Source: Thalassia testudinum
Lineage: Eukaryota; Streptophyta; Magnoliopsida; Alismatales; Hydrocharitaceae
NCBI GenBank assembly: GCA_037157565.1
Contig: JAZHRO010000046.1
Span: 17,768,501-17,832,500 of the forward strand
Length of the DNA stretch: 64,000 nucleotides
Reading direction: 5' to 3'
Part shown: positions 22,526 to 35,539 of the stretch, piece after piece
Numbering within the stretch: the first letter of the stretch is position 1
Layout of the letters: each line of letters starts with the position of its first letter
Translations under genes and position numbers: made by a program
Notes under the pieces: model-generated
Database searches by the model: none
What the model was told of the DNA's origin: nothing
What the model saw: only the letters and a program-made list of their open reading frames with translations

Positions 22526-23439
22526 ACACTATTGCATTGACTCACTCTCCAACAGTTTTTACAGAAATTACGTAGCTAATAAACTTTCTAAGGTAGTATG
22601 GCTGGCAAGTTGTTGTGGGTAGCAACCCATTGGCTAGTTGTCCAGAGCCCTGCTACAAGACCATACTCATTCTACTGCTTTTAGGTAAATCTTAGATCAG
22701 GGAAGCCACCTACTTAGAAAAAGAAAAAGAAATTGTTGCTAAAAAATAAAAACAAAAAAAAGGAGAAGAAAAGAAGAAAAAGGAGAAAAATAAAAATAAA
22801 AATAAAGCACGCTTCACCGCACGACTATGGCTGACAAATTATCGTGGGTAACAGTCCTTTGGCTGGTTGTCCAGAGCCCAACTCACAAAAATGCGCAAAC
22901 AATTCCCAAAACACTTAGGGAAGAAGCAGGGAAGTAGAATAAACCAAGGAGGTATACAATGGGTTCGACCTTGTGTTGACCCCATAAAAAAAAATGTAGG
23001 GAGAAAGCTACCGTTCAGAAAGATAAACCTTTAGGCCGAAACTCTTAAGGTCACCTAGGGTCGTAGAAACCTGAATTCCGTTTTAACGGTCATTTAGTGA
23101 GTCTATCACTCTTTCACCAGATGCTTAGCACTTAGAGTCCTTGTCGAGTCTTGGGTGGGTCGGGTAGCCATAAAAGGTTATCCCGAAACTCTCAAACTCC
23201 AAAAGTCCAAAACAATTAGAAAAGAAGAAAAAGAAAAAAATGTATCTTCCCTTTTCAAATAAGGCAAGGACTTGGGTAGTTTGCATTCTTGCAAGCACTC
23301 GAGCACTATTGAGTTTTCATAGTTATGACCTTAGTTGAAATTTCCCATTGTTAACAAACAGCTTAGGCCTAAGCAATTAAGTCCTAATTCTATTTTTATA
23401 CAAAGCATGTAGTTTAGTTTTACTAGGGGCTAGCAAAAG

Positions 23440-23454
23440 ATAGGCATTGGGGTA
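23440..23454 (+). promoter_or_regulatory. Element A polypurine tract (downstream copy)
   Basis: TAGGCATTGGGGTA directly before the LTR start TGATGTAGAC. The upstream stem-loop is weakened here (TTTTACTA, GGGG, CTAGCAAAA). Confidence 0.7.
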
Positions 23455-24221
23455 TGATGTAGACACAATTATTGAGGATAAAATGCCTATTCATGCATGT
23501 TCCTAGGATTAGATATGCATTTCATATTATAAATATTGCACAACATGCATCATTCTACATTTAGAGTAGTTGTGTATATTTTAGGTTAATTGCACCCTTT
23601 TTATGGCGAGGAGGGAAGGAGATTTATTTTGAGACCTCGGATTAATGATCCGAATGTATGGATCTGATCACGATGATGATTGGAGTCCAACGCCTCCAAG
23701 ATCGTCCTAATCAAAACCCTGTATCACCTTATGTAATCTGAGGAAGATCAATGGCGAAGGGGCAATGTGACATCTATATTCGCTTTGGATAAAAAATTCG
23801 ACCGCATGGATGGATCCAGAGCGATAATCGTAGTCCGGTAACATGGAAATCATCTCGATCCGAGCATCGTGGCACCCTCTACAATAGAAAGAAGATAGAT
23901 AGCCTAGATGGCACCACGTGGCGCCATCTCGGCTACCAAACACCAGCCAGTAGCCACCACCCACATCTGGACCATCCATTCTCAGCCATTGGATCTTGAT
24001 CCAATGGCTGAGAACCTTCATCCACCATGAGTTCATAAGATGTCTCCTTGACACAAAGGTCGACTTGGCGCATTAGTTGAAGACCCAGCCGCCAAGGGAG
24101 GGGCGTGGGTTTGAATCCTTGCGACGCCCCCACCCCCAATTTGGCATTTAAACGCATGCACAAGCACGCACAGCATCGACCATAAGTACAAGCGCACATA
24201 GAACATGCAAGTACATGCATG
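23455..24221 (+). mobile_element. Element A 3' LTR, left part
   Basis: 767 bp aligning with 4827-5578 of the middle LTR. It is broken at ATG|CACTAG by the CACTA transposon and resumes at 52805. It keeps the tRNA-like A/B boxes near 24065-24117. Confidence 0.85.
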
Positions 24222-24720
24222 CACTAGTAGAAAAAGCACTATTCACGATGGATATTTTCGACCGTTCAAGTAACGGTTGGCAATAATGTCATTTTTGACC
24301 GTTTTAGTAGGAACGGTTGCCAAAAGTCTGGTCATTAACTTTGTCATCTGAAAAATAGTCGAGGAGGTTGAGACCATTCTCAACCATTGTAAATGGTCGA
24401 TACTAAAAATTTACTCGACCGTTGTTATGTAAATGGTCAAGGATAAAAAATCCTCAACTGTGCAATATATAATGGTCAAGAAAGAGAAGTAAAATCAAGA
24501 CATCTGGTTGACACCATTGTCGACTATTGTAAATGGTCGTCAATAATAATATAGTTGACAATAATGCTTTCATAACCTGTGAGGGCAGGCGGGCAAATTT
24601 TCAAAGTCTATCGTCAACCGTTCAACCTTAACGGTCGAAAAAGGAGTTATTTTCGACCGTTATTAACGGTCGGTAATAAGAGTAGTACCGACTGTTTATT
24701 TGGAATGGTCGAGAATGTTG
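24222..24720. repeat. CACTA left terminus with subterminal repeats
   Basis: After the terminal repeat come many copies, in both orientations, of a unit like TCGACCGTT / AACGGTCGA (for example near 24258, 24297, 24415, 24653, 24667). Such arrays are the binding sites of the TNPA-type protein in En/Spm elements. The same unit fills the right end. Confidence 0.75.
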
Positions 24721-25480
24721 AGTTAAATCCCTAGTGTATACCCGACTCCCTCCCCCTTCATCCCAATTTCCTCCTCCACCTTGCGACCTCCTCCAACCCC
24801 TCCCCTCTGTGAGACCTCCTACCCTCAGCTCCTCCTCCTTGAGCATTGCTGCAGCTCCTCCTCTACCTTGGCTCCTCCTTCGTGACCTTAAGGGGTAGCC
24901 CTCCTCCTCCTTTTCTTCCTCCTTCTCCCGTCTCCTCCTTTCACTCTGCCTCGTCGCTGGCCTTCCTTGATCCTCTTCTCCTCGTTCGGACCCTCCTCAC
25001 GAGCCTGTCCTCATTCGCTTGACTCCCCTATTGGTGACCATCACCTCAACCACCACCACCACCATGGCCATCCAACCACCATCGCTAAGGCCACCCAGCC
25101 ACTGCCATAGCCTCTCCCCCTCCCTTCCTTACGATCCTTCCTCACGAGCCCCTCCTTCTCTTGCCTCCTCCATCGACGATGATTACCTCGACCACCACCA
25201 CCATGGCTGGTTGACCACCATCTCTATGGCCACCCGACCACCACCATAGCCTCTCCCACTCCCTTCCTCGACCCCCACCACCATGGCCACCACCATCAGC
25301 TCCTTCCGCCTCCTTCCTACCGCCACCACCCATCTCCTCCTCCCACTGCCTTCCTATCGCTAGCACCACCTCAATCTCCTCCCTTCCCTCCCCTTTGCAC
25401 CACTACCAACTCATACTCCTCATCCCATCTCCTCCCTACCACCACCACCACCACAACCATCTCACTATATTTTTTTTGAA
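24721..25480. repeat. Pyrimidine-rich tract inside CACTA
   Basis: About 750 bases dominated by CTCC, CCTC and CCACCACC on the plus strand, more GC-rich than its surroundings. Frames here (25019-25249 plus, 25142-25369 minus) are low complexity (poly-Thr/Pro/His or Gly/Arg) and unlikely genes. Its origin is unclear; capture of a host gene fragment is possible but nothing is recognisable. Confidence 0.5.
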
Positions 25481-25639
25481 TTAGTATGTCTTTATTGTAT
25501 GTTTTAATTAGTATGTATTATTTAGTATTCTTGTCCAATTGTGCCCACATGTATATTTAGTTTGATTACATTATTTTGTGTGAGAGAATTATGTTAATGT
25601 TTTCAAATTATATGTTTTAATTAGTTTGTCATTAATGTG

Positions 25640-25945
25640 TTAATGAATGTGAATGTAAGGAGGAGGATGAGGAGTAGGGGTTGTTGGTGGTGCTGGAGGA
25701 AGGGAGGGAATATCAAGGAAAAGGGTACTAGAGGTGGGAATAGGTAAGAGGCATAAAGGAGGTAGGGGGTGCGTGGAGGAAGGAGGAGGTGGGAGGAGGA
25801 TCTTGAGGAGGAGGAACTAGAGGAGAGAATTGAAGGAGGAGGGAGGAGGCTAGGGGAGGTGGGGGGAGGAGGGTCTAGAGGAGGGCTTGAGGGAGAGGGA
25901 GGCGGAGGAGAGAAATGAGCGAAAGGGAGTGGAGGGAGGTTTAAT
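25640..25945. repeat. Purine-rich tract inside CACTA
   Basis: Plus strand almost wholly G and A (GGAGGAGG units). The minus frame 25621-25950 is Pro/Ser/Leu low complexity and is rejected as a gene. 25950-27011 is AT-rich and shows nothing I can name apart from TTTAGGGTT-like repeats near 25990-26160. Confidence 0.5.
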
Positions 25946-27011
25946 GTCATGGGTTATGCAATGGGTTTATTTATGGGTTAGAGTTTAGGGATTAGGATTT
26001 ATGGGCTTCAGTTTACTATTATGAAGTGAATGTTTAAGGTCTCGAGCTTAGGATTTATGGCCTTCGGTCTTGCTTACGATTTAAGGTTTACTTTTAGGGT
26101 TTGGGGTTTAAGATTTGTGTGTTAGGATTATGCATTTAGGGATTCGATTAACAAACTTAATGTTTAGGTTTTTATAAAGGAGGGAAAGATGAGAATGGAG
26201 AGGGAGTAAGAGGAATATGAAGAAGATTGGGGGTTTAGAAAGTAAGGAGGTGGAGAGGGTTGGGGTGGAGGCAGTTATTGTTAGTAAAGCATAATTTATA
26301 AATGAACATTTGATATTTATGTTTGATTATAAAATTTTTATTACAACTTTGTAGATACACACACTTGAACAAATTTAGATGCACTTGATGGCAAAAAATA
26401 GGAATTCTAAACCCTAGGTAACAGGATGTGGGGGGACATAATTGTGTCAAAATACTAACCCGTCTAGACTTATAGTCATGTTATACGGACAATACAAAGT
26501 GTGTGTATACCTCGCTTACATGCATGATGTGTTGTCTTTAAAACATACCATAAGTGTTATCGTCCTTTGTTCAGAGAAGTTCTAAACAAAGGGGGGTCTT
26601 TGAAGATTTGTTCACAACCTAGGGTTACTTCTTGCATTAGCTAGTGTTTGGAGAAATTTCGGTCGCATTTTCTCGCTCTTCTCTGGTATACCAACTAATC
26701 TTACCTCCATTCCTGAAGCGTCGTTTAGTAGGGGCTATTGGGGATGTAGTTAAGGTTAGTCTTGGGGGTTATAGTGGAGAAGTGCGGGGAAATGCTATTG
26801 AAATTTTTCTAAACACTGGTTGCATGTAAGAAGTAATGTTGTGGTCAAATCTTCAAGGATGGACTATCAAGTGAAAAGCTTCTTAAAATACACATTTCTT
26901 TCTTATTCGAGTCTAACTTATGAGTGATCTTAAAATACTTATTTTTACCTTACTCGAGTCCAACTTATGAGTGGTCGTCTTTTACATTTAGGTTAATTAT
27001 CATAGATCAGT

Positions 27012-30000
27012 ATGAGGGATTCGAAATACCATGGATATAAGAGTGGAGTGATTTCGTTTCTGGAATGGGCATTTCATGATGATAGGAAGATAATTAGACA
27101 AGGTGAATTCCTTCAGTTGATTTTATGCTCATGTAGACATTGTTTAAATGAGTTTTCCTATGATCAAGACACAGTTTTGGAGCATGTGATATGTAACAGT
27201 TAGAGGCAACATTACGTAAATTGGACAACTCATGGTGAGCAAATGTGGGAAGTTAGAAATGAGAGAATTGAAGCCTTTGAAGGAAGTGATGGTAATCAAG
27301 GAGATGAATTGGATGAAATGTTACATGATATGAGAGTAGTAGACCATGAGAATATGGATGACGATGAGACATTATGAGATTGTAATTAGTTGTACGATGC
27401 AGTCAAGGTAGTAGAGGATCCTATTGCTCCTGGAATAACGTCAATGTCGAAGTTGTCATTCCTTTTGAAATTGTTTCAGATGAAAGTGATGAATAGAGCC
27501 ACAATGAAATTAATGTCTGAGATTCTGGAATTCATTAGAGATCTGCTGAATAATCCTGCTAGGTATCCAAAGTGATGGTATGATTTGAAAAAGTAGATAC
27601 GTGGGCTCAGACTGTAATTCGAGAAGATTGATGCCGGTCGTAATGATAGTGTCCTATACAGAAATAAGTACTCAAGATTGACTAACTATCCCGAATGTGT
27701 TGAGGAGAGATATAAGGTGGGTAAGTCAACAAACACCGATAGGAAGAAACCATAAGAGAAGGTTCTCCATTATTTTCAACTGATCCCTAGGATACAATGC
27801 CTTTTCGTTTCCAGTAAAATACCAAAATTGATGTCATGGCATCAGGATAATAAATCGAAAGATGGACACATCCATCATCTAACACATTCTAATGAGTGGA
27901 ATAGATTTAACAAGAAACATGCACTATTCGTAGAGGAGGCATGAAATGTGAGATTAGGTCCTGCAAGCAATGGATTCTACCTAATCAAGAGCATGTATCC
28001 ATCATATTCCATATGGTCGGTGGTCATACTAACTTACAACTTACCCCCATGGCTATGCATGCAATTTGCATTCATGATGTTGGTTCTCCTTATCCCAAGA
28101 CCCAAGCAACTAGGAAATGTAATAGATGTTTATCTCCAGCCATTGATTGATGAACTGAAAGTTTTATGGTATAGTAGTGTTCAAACATATGATGCATAGA
28201 AGAAACAATTCTTCCAGTTGCACGCAGCATTACTGTGGACAATCAATGACTTTCCAGCATATGCAAATTTGTCAGGATGGAGTACGAAGGGGATGTTCGC
28301 TTGCCCAATCTATATGGATGATACTCATCACCTGAGATTGCTTGAGAGCAAGAAGTTCTGTTACTTAGGGCACCGTAGGTTTTTGCACATTGAACATAGA
28401 TGACTAACGTCACAATTCAAGGACAAATTTGATGGTAAGGCATGCTGGTATTCATCGAGAAATCCGAAGAATAAACTCAGTACATGTTTTATTAGGTTGT
28501 CGGGGATGAAAATCATGGAGACAATGCAACAACTTGGAGAAATACATTTGGGTTGTCTTTTCAAGAATGACTTGGCTTCCATACGACATTCAGGGCTTAG
28601 AATAAAAGTATATTATTTATGGAGCTTCCATATTGGAAGGATTTGATAGTACGATAGAATTTAGATGTTATGCATATCGAGAAGAATGTAATGGACAACA
28701 TTCTCTTTGTATTAAACCTAATAGATATTCCAACGGATACAGTTAAAACAAGAAATGATATGAAAATTTTAGGTATTTATCCTGAGTTGCACATTGAAGA
28801 AGGAGGGTCTCACTTTCTAGAAGCTATATACAGTCTTACTGGAGAGTAGAGGCAAAGGATTTTCTCGTTCCTTAAAAACATTCGTGATCCAGATGGGTAT
28901 TCATCACAGCCTTCACGTTGTGTAAATGAAGCGCAAAAGAAGATTACTTGGTTAAAAAGTCATGATTCTCATGTGTACATGCAAATCTTATTCCTAATAG
29001 TGATACGTGAAGTGATGCCTACTCTGGTAGTGGATTCTTTCATGGAGTTGAATAGATATTTTAAAGTCATCTATTCAAAGACATTAGATCACAAACTGCA
29101 AGACTATTGGGATAAATAAATTGTGATCACACTTTGTAAAATGGAGTAGATTTTCCCACCTACAATCTTCAACGTGATGGTTCATGTCACGCTTCAACTT
29201 TCGAATGAAGTGAGAATTGCTGGATCCATGCAGTACAGATGGATGTATCCAATTGAACGATATTCGAAGAAACTAAAAGATTTTATCATGAATAAGGTTA
29301 AGTGAGAAGGGTCAATCATTCAAGGCTATCTTGTAGAAGAAAGTATTAACTTCTATTCCACGTACATGAATGAAATAGACAATCGATTTTATCGCCTTGA
29401 ACGGAACTATGAAGGAGAATTTAATGGTAATGATGAAGATTGTCTGTCCATATTTAACATCGGAGGAAGGTCGATCCTCCAAATGGTGGTTAAGCCCATA
29501 TCGAAAATGGGCCGACGATTGGCACACTTGCACATTTTGAAGCAAATTCCAGAAGTGGATGAATTTTATAATGAATTCAAAGCATCCTCTGTGTCATCTA
29601 CACACGACTTGCAGATCCTTAACTAGTTTAAGGATCGTGAAGAAGATGGGGATCAATGGTGGGTGTAGGATTTTGATGTAATTGCTGATACACCTTTGGC
29701 ATACGGACGTTACCATTTGGGATATATAATTAACATTTTCAGATCTAGAGTATAATCCATTGATGTTGCGAAGGCTATGCAACAGATGGGAGTTGTCATC
29801 AGTTGTGACCTAGGCATCGGTTGTGATGGGTATTACAGTCAAACTGAAGAGAGTGTGGAAATGAGTTTCAGGTTTTACTGTAAGGTGGTTTTATTCAAGT
29901 GTGATTGGTTTGATATTTTTATAGAATGCATTGAATTCAAAGTCGATAAGAAACACGATTTCTTGAGCTTAAGTAAGAACTGTCACATCCTCCAATCATC

Positions 30001-30207
30001 AAAACCATTCACACTAGCTTGTCAGGTAGCATAAGTATTCTACGTGCTTGATAATACCAAAAATGGGTGGATTATAACAGTTAGAGCTCAACCACATGAA
30101 CAATACGATGCAGGATATGATCTACACCCAGATCTTAAATCTAAAGCATATCAACAAAACCCACAAAGTGAAGAAATTGCCCCTGGTGCAACTGACATTG
30201 ACATATA
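27012..30207 (+). pseudogene. TNP2-type CACTA transposase, decayed
   Basis: Plus-strand fragments in order cover a typical TNPD/TNP2 protein. 27012-27260 is the transposase-associated N-terminal domain (GVISFLEWAF..., CSCRHCLNE). 27390-28440 is the transposase core (LSFLLKLFQMKVMNR, YNLPPWLCMQFAFMML, PRPKQLGNVIDVYLQPLIDEL, LLWTINDFPAYANLSGWSTKG, GHRRFL). 28860-29310 is DUF4218-like (MYPIERYSKKLK, INFYSTYMNE). 29690-30010 is DUF4216-like. The protein would cut and join the CACTA ends. At least a dozen in-frame stops and several frameshifts interrupt it, so it is dead. No introns were confidently placed. Confidence 0.88.
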
Positions 30208-30494
30208 AGGTAATTTCCTAAAAGTATTAATCCATAACCATAAATATAAATAATTTAAGAAATTCTTAATTGTCTATTTTGCTTAAATTTCCTTTAAATT
30301 GTTTTATCTTTTATCAAAGTTTATGTTCATTTATATTTCAAAATTGAAATTTATTTTATTGCCTTCTCATATAGGTTTTTCGCATTCTCCAACTATTTCT
30401 GCATAGTTTGTGGACCATTTTGTCACTATTGTGAGTTTCTTACTACTTTTTTCTTTAAAATGTTGTCATCATGTTAAGTGTGGTGTGTGCCCAA

Positions 30495-32675
30495 TGATAG
30501 AAATTGTTCTCGCGCATTTGAAAGTCATCGGAATTATAGTATAGTTGCGCAAAAATGTTCGTAAAAAAAAATTAAGTTTGTAAAAATAACGAGACTTAGA
30601 GTCTCAGTCGTTCGCCTCTGGGAGGCATTTTTTTAATTCTGAAATCGATCTTCTATTACTCTACTTTGTTTAGAATTGCATGCCGATTCGTGATTATTAC
30701 ATATTTAGGTATGACATGATTAGTTGCAATAATATTAAGAGTTACAAACAGGCAACTTGAATCACACAAATACGATAGCAATCAATGGTGATTTCACAAC
30801 ATGGAGATATATATATAAAAGCATTTCTCATTCATTTATAATGGGAGAGTTATTTGCAACAAGAACTGTAGAGGAAAGCTTGTACATAAATGCTTAAATG
30901 GAAATCTAGCTATCAGAAAATGACTGCATACAAGAATCAAAGGGGGGATTTTGCATGCATCATTGGGGAAGAATAAAGACTACTCTACTAGGCAGTAATA
31001 AAAAGTAGTAAACAACGAAGAGCATAAATTAAATCTAGCAGAACGAAAGGGCACTCAGGGGTGGTCCCCGATGGCCTTGGCATGGTTGGGAGGAGAATGA
31101 GGGCGACCAATGTAGCTTAGGCTGACCCTTGGAGAGAGGGAGGATGGATCCAGCATCCCGGCATGATGGAGGTGGAGTGGCTAGCTAAGTGAAAGTGGGC
31201 GTGAATGGCACCAATGGAGTGAATTTGCCAAGGAAGTGAATGGAGCCAAGGGATGTGAATGGGTGCAAATGGCCACCCCTTAGGTCCTTTTATACACCTA
31301 AGGGAAGCTCTCAAGAGAATTATTGAATTCTCTAGAGAGGCCTATGGTGGGAGCTCATGGGAGAGTGAGTGAGAGAGGATGGATGGTGGTTTTTAGATCC
31401 ACCAAATGTGGATCAAAAAATTGAATGGCTCATGGCTGCTAATTTTGGCAACCAAGGCAACCACACAAGGTAGAGAGTTCTAGAGAACTCTAGGCTAGGT
31501 TTTTTGGTGTGGATGGTGTGTGTGGGTGTGTGTGGGTCGAAACTTAGGTGGCTAGGTTGCTTAGGTTAGGTTCTAGTGGGTTTAGGTCAAGGTACGTCTC
31601 AAATTAGGGTTATAAACCCTAATTCACCAAGGTAAAGTGCAATTAAACTTAATACAAGTTTAATTGGGTGTGTGGAAACTTAATTAAGAGTAAAAAAACT
31701 CAATTAATTTAGGTCTAGGTCAATTGGACTCCCACTGAGTGCAATTGGACAGTGTGTGCTGAGATCAGGGCTCAATTGGACTCAATGAGGCCAATTGAAT
31801 AGGCTGATGGAATTGACTTAGATCCAAGTCAATTAGGTTTAGTGAGGACCTAATTAGGTCCTTAGGGAGGTCTAAAGGTGATGTACTAGGGTTAGTGCAC
31901 CTTAATTTATGTTCCTATGGGGTTGGAATTGGGTTTAAGGACCTAGAGATCCAAGATCAAAGCTTAAATCTCAGAACAGGAATTGGAGAGCAGTATCAAA
32001 CATCTAATAATAGTGTCAAACATCATTTACTCAAAAATCAGAAGTCCAAACTTGTTGTCTGGACATCCAATCAGAGTCAGGCGGGATTTTGGGTTCTGTT
32101 TTGGGTATTCTGTAGAAATTGGACTTCTGACAAAGTGTTCGGACGTCCAATAACACTACAGAAGTGGGTTTGAGGTGTGCAGGACATGGCTATGGGTCCT
32201 GGATATCCTATAACTTTTCTGGACATCCAGATTAGGGTTGGAACTAGGGTTTTAGGGCTTCCTAGGGTGTTGTGACCTAATCTATGGGTGGCTAAGGCTT
32301 GGGGAAGTCTCTAGGCTATCCTAGGGCTAGGATGGACCTACGCTCTTCTCATTTTACTGCTTTATTCCTACTTAATAGAGTAGCAAACCTTTAACTCCCT
32401 TACATTTTTATTCTTACATCTAATCTAAGCCTTCTGCTCCAGCTCTGCTGCAACTCCCGTTATTCCTGACCCAGCTTCAGATCCAGCTCCTGATCAGCTT
32501 ATTCCCTGCAATCGACAGAATGCGCTTAATCAGCACATTATAACAATATTTTATGCATAGCTGAAGGAAAGCAGTAAAGATGCAGATAATGCGTATGCAT
32601 GCATGAATAACCCTAACTTATGCTAAGTCCTAGCTTAATCTAGGTCAATTAAGATCTATGGTTGCTGCGCAATCA
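30495..32675 (-). mobile_element. Element B 3' LTR
   Basis: 2181 bp. Minus strand begins TGATTGCGCAGC and ends CAATTTCTATCA. It differs from the 5' LTR by many substitutions and small indels, including about 30 bases present near 47870-47900 but missing near 31164, so B is much older than E. It contains a TATA box (31287-31294) and a cluster of GACATCCA/GACGTCCA motifs (31990-32230). At 30537-30545 it has TAGTATAGT, matching tRNA-Asp nt 8-16. Confidence 0.85.
31287..31294 (-). promoter_or_regulatory. LTR promoter TATA box (B)
   Basis: Minus strand GGTGTATAAAAGGACC; the copy in the 5' LTR is at 48018-48025 (TATAAAAA). Expected start of B transcripts. Confidence 0.6.
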
Positions 32676-32676
32676 T

Positions 32677-32728
32677 AATAATTTAGTCTTGCATTTGCTA
32701 GCCCTAGCAAATGCAAGACTAAATTATT
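32677..32728. repeat. Perfect 25-bp inverted repeat at the PPT position of B
   Basis: Arms 32677-32701 and 32704-32728 are exact reverse complements around a 2-base loop (CC). The right arm continues the element's normal sequence (compare C at 57320-57345); the left arm takes the place of the PPT found in all other families and abuts the LTR end at 32675. Confidence 0.95.
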
Positions 32729-34365
32729 TACAACAAAGGTCCTTAAGGGATTGATTATTTTATCAGTTGTATGCATAGAGATTTTTCTCCTTTTTGTTTT
32801 CATCCTATGCTCTAGAAATCTAGGCAATCGTGAAAGTGCGGCTATGTAGCTTTTGCAACGGATTCGAGTGAAAACTAATACACCTCTAAAGCCTGTACTT
32901 GATCCCTAGTAAAAATTCTAGTGGGATAGGCGGACTTCTTCCCTCGGGGTACTCAAGATATTCTATGAATTTCAACCAGACTTTAGGCTTAGGTAGAGAA
33001 TCTCTGAGGGAAAGGATTATATATTTGGTGGCTCATTCTCACTTGGTGCTAGATAGAGACTAGTACTATAGAATCTAGATTCCTGGATTACTAAGTAGCT
33101 CAACTCAGAGAAAGACGAAAAAAAATATGCTCTCTTTTGATTCCTTTGTATTCATTCTCTCTTTTTCTTTTTCTTAGAGCTCACTATCTCACCAGACTTA
33201 CACATATGATCTATATTTGTGGTCTCACTAGGCATTAACACTTTAATTGAGTTCTCATAACCCTAACACTAAGTTGGGATTCCTCAGCCAGTATTCGGGT
33301 GGTCGGTAACACAAGAAAAATAGGTTAAGGCCATATTTGGTGGATCTCAATTTTATTTGGTGGTATTGCCTCAATGAAATAAATACTAAATATTCATTTT
33401 TTCTTTGCTTTTTCTTCTTTTTTTTTTCAGCTTTTATTTCTTTTCAGCACTTTCTTTTTTTGTAAACATAACACATCCATGAACTTTATTAAGGAGCCAT
33501 TATTAGGATTGGTGGTACTCAAGAGACATTGGGTGGCTTATTTGGTGGAAGTGCCTACTCACGACACTAGGAGAGACGAATAAGACGGTGTATTTCTGAC
33601 CTTGATATGAATACCCTCCTTCAGCTGAGGATTCCGTAAAGAATGGTCGTAACAATCCACCTTAGCCCTAGTTTTATGAAAACTTGCTCGCCACATATTT
33701 GCCTTATTTGGTGGCTCTCAAAATTCACTCAAAATGTATACGCAGGAACCGAGAGCGGAAACTATGCCTAATCTCATAGTATCATCACCTAATTATCTAG
33801 GATTCGAAATTCCTTGCACTAATTTTAGAGCACCAGTACACTCTACTCTCATCTCACACTATTTGGTGGATTTTTGGAAGAAAATCTGCCTGACTCCCAA
33901 AACATTATCCAGGGGTTCAGGAAAAGAAGCACTACTTCTCGATAGACTGAGGACTTTTATCAGTCTTCACCATGAATCCATTGCAAATTCTACGTATGTG
34001 TGAAAAGTTGTACTGGAATCCAAATTACAGGAATCAACTAGAGGATAAAATCCCTAATGCATTCCCTTAATAAGAAAATCTTATTCATGTGTGCAATATG
34101 TATATATCCTATGAATAATTAACCTCGTATAATTTGTACTTCGTGAAATTCCCGTATCGAGTTACAATCAACTTGATCCTAAATTTAGAGCAATAGGTGA
34201 GCAGGTGAGTTGGAAGTGGCTATTGCGGATGATTTCTAGCTCCAATGTGAGCATTGGAGGTGGAGTCGATTGTTCTTTTATTTAGGGTCCTAAAGTATAT
34301 TTCACATGTAGCTCCGAGGTTTTCCTAAATGTTGGCATAAAAATTTTCAGTTTTGTTGTATCTAC
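32729..34365 (-). other. B internal 3' noncoding region with TATTTGGTGG repeats
   Basis: About 1.6 kb without genes. Six exact copies of TATTTGGTGG (plus strand) occur at 33022, 33334, 33354, 33539, 33705 and 33860. The stretch aligns in order with 57330-58700 of C, including the 'catgctctctttt' and 'gatccattgcaaattctac' parts. It is cut at 34361-34365 (TCTAC) by D and continues at 43639. Confidence 0.65.
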
Positions 34366-35240
34366 TGATGCGGATTTTACGTGGTTTGTAAAATACGTCG
34401 TTGTAACGTGCAAAATCGATCAACTCTTAAATTTATAAACCTAGATAGTGGGGTATCTAGGGTCATCCTAGGAGGTAATATGTTTGTAAAATTAAAATCC
34501 CTTGCTTAAAGATGGAACTCAACTTTCTTTTTGGTGTTTTATATATATGATTTTTTTTTTAATTTTGAAATAACGAGAACAAGGTGGGTTTGTTGATAGC
34601 AAGAAAATTCTCTATACTAATCCACTACACTACTATTATAGTGACAAGTAGAACCTCTCCCTAAGCTCACTCTAGGCACGTGGAGGCCTAGAGTAATTAA
34701 GGAGAGGGAGTGAAAATGGTTAAACAAGGATTCTACAAGACTATGCAACAACAAGTTTAAAGAAGGCAACTTTGATTAAAAGAGAGTGTTTTATAAAAAA
34801 CCCTAGTAGAAGAATGCTTCTACTACTAGATAATTGCAACAAGGAAAATAAAGTACAAATCTTCCTGAATTGTTAGTGAAGAGGGGAAGCTCCTTGCTCC
34901 AAGCTTAGTGGCTCCTAGGCTTGAAAAGGGCTCATCCTTCTCCTTCCTTGAAAATGATGTCCCCCAAGGTGGTAGCTACCACCTTTAATTCTCCTCCTCC
35001 GAGGGTGGCGTCCACCCTAGGTTCTTCTCCATTGCCTGGCCATCCTCCTTGAAGTGGAAAGCTCCTCCTCCTTGGCGTGGCCCAAGTTGAAGAGAGTGGG
35101 GAGAAGAAGCCACCAAAGGGGCTGGTGATGTGCCCCTTTAATCTTCTTCTCTACTCCTTTTTCTTGGCTGTAAGTATAGGTGGATGTAGGTGGAAGTAAA
35201 CACTAATGGAGGATGGGAATCATGTGGTGGTAGGGTAGGG

Positions 35241-35248
35241 TATTTATA
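35241..35248 (-). promoter_or_regulatory. LTR promoter TATA box (D)
   Basis: TATAAATA on the minus strand, conserved in the 5' LTR at 42450-42457, which would drive transcription. Confidence 0.6.
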
Positions 35249-35539
35249 GGATGGGAAGGGGGGTGGTTATGGTGTCTTTTTGGAGGGAAATGAAGGGGTG
35301 CTTGGATATTTTTGGAGGGAAAAATGAGAGTGCAATGAAGAGGTTCCTTGGTTTTCCCTCCAAAAATACCTTGTAGAAGGCAATTTTGGAGGGAAAAAAT
35401 GGCGGGTGGAGATGGGTTTTGATGGTGGATGTAGGGTGGTGATGGAAGGGATAGTTGTCACCGAAATAAAGTAGGAGTAGGTGGTCTTTTTGCTGAAGCT
35501 TAGGTAGTAGGGTAGTAGGTTTTGCTGCCATGGAGGTGG

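Larger units (their letters stand above)
18795..23454 (+). mobile_element. Element A internal region (non-autonomous)
   Basis: From PBS to PPT, 4.66 kb including a 1.63-kb later insertion, so about 3.0 kb of A itself. It has no Gag, protease, RT or integrase motif; the only sizeable frame is 19575-20045. 18816-19574 is AT-rich leader without genes. 20046-20896 and 22534-23439 are noncoding and match the upstream copy at 3045-4826, including the 'gttgtccagagc' unit twice. This is a LARD-like element that must be mobilised in trans. Confidence 0.8.

Noticed and set aside
25019..25950. Possible host gene fragment in the CACTA element
   Set aside because: Frames are His/Pro/Thr or Gly/Arg runs from CCACCACC and GGAGG repeats; no recognisable domain.
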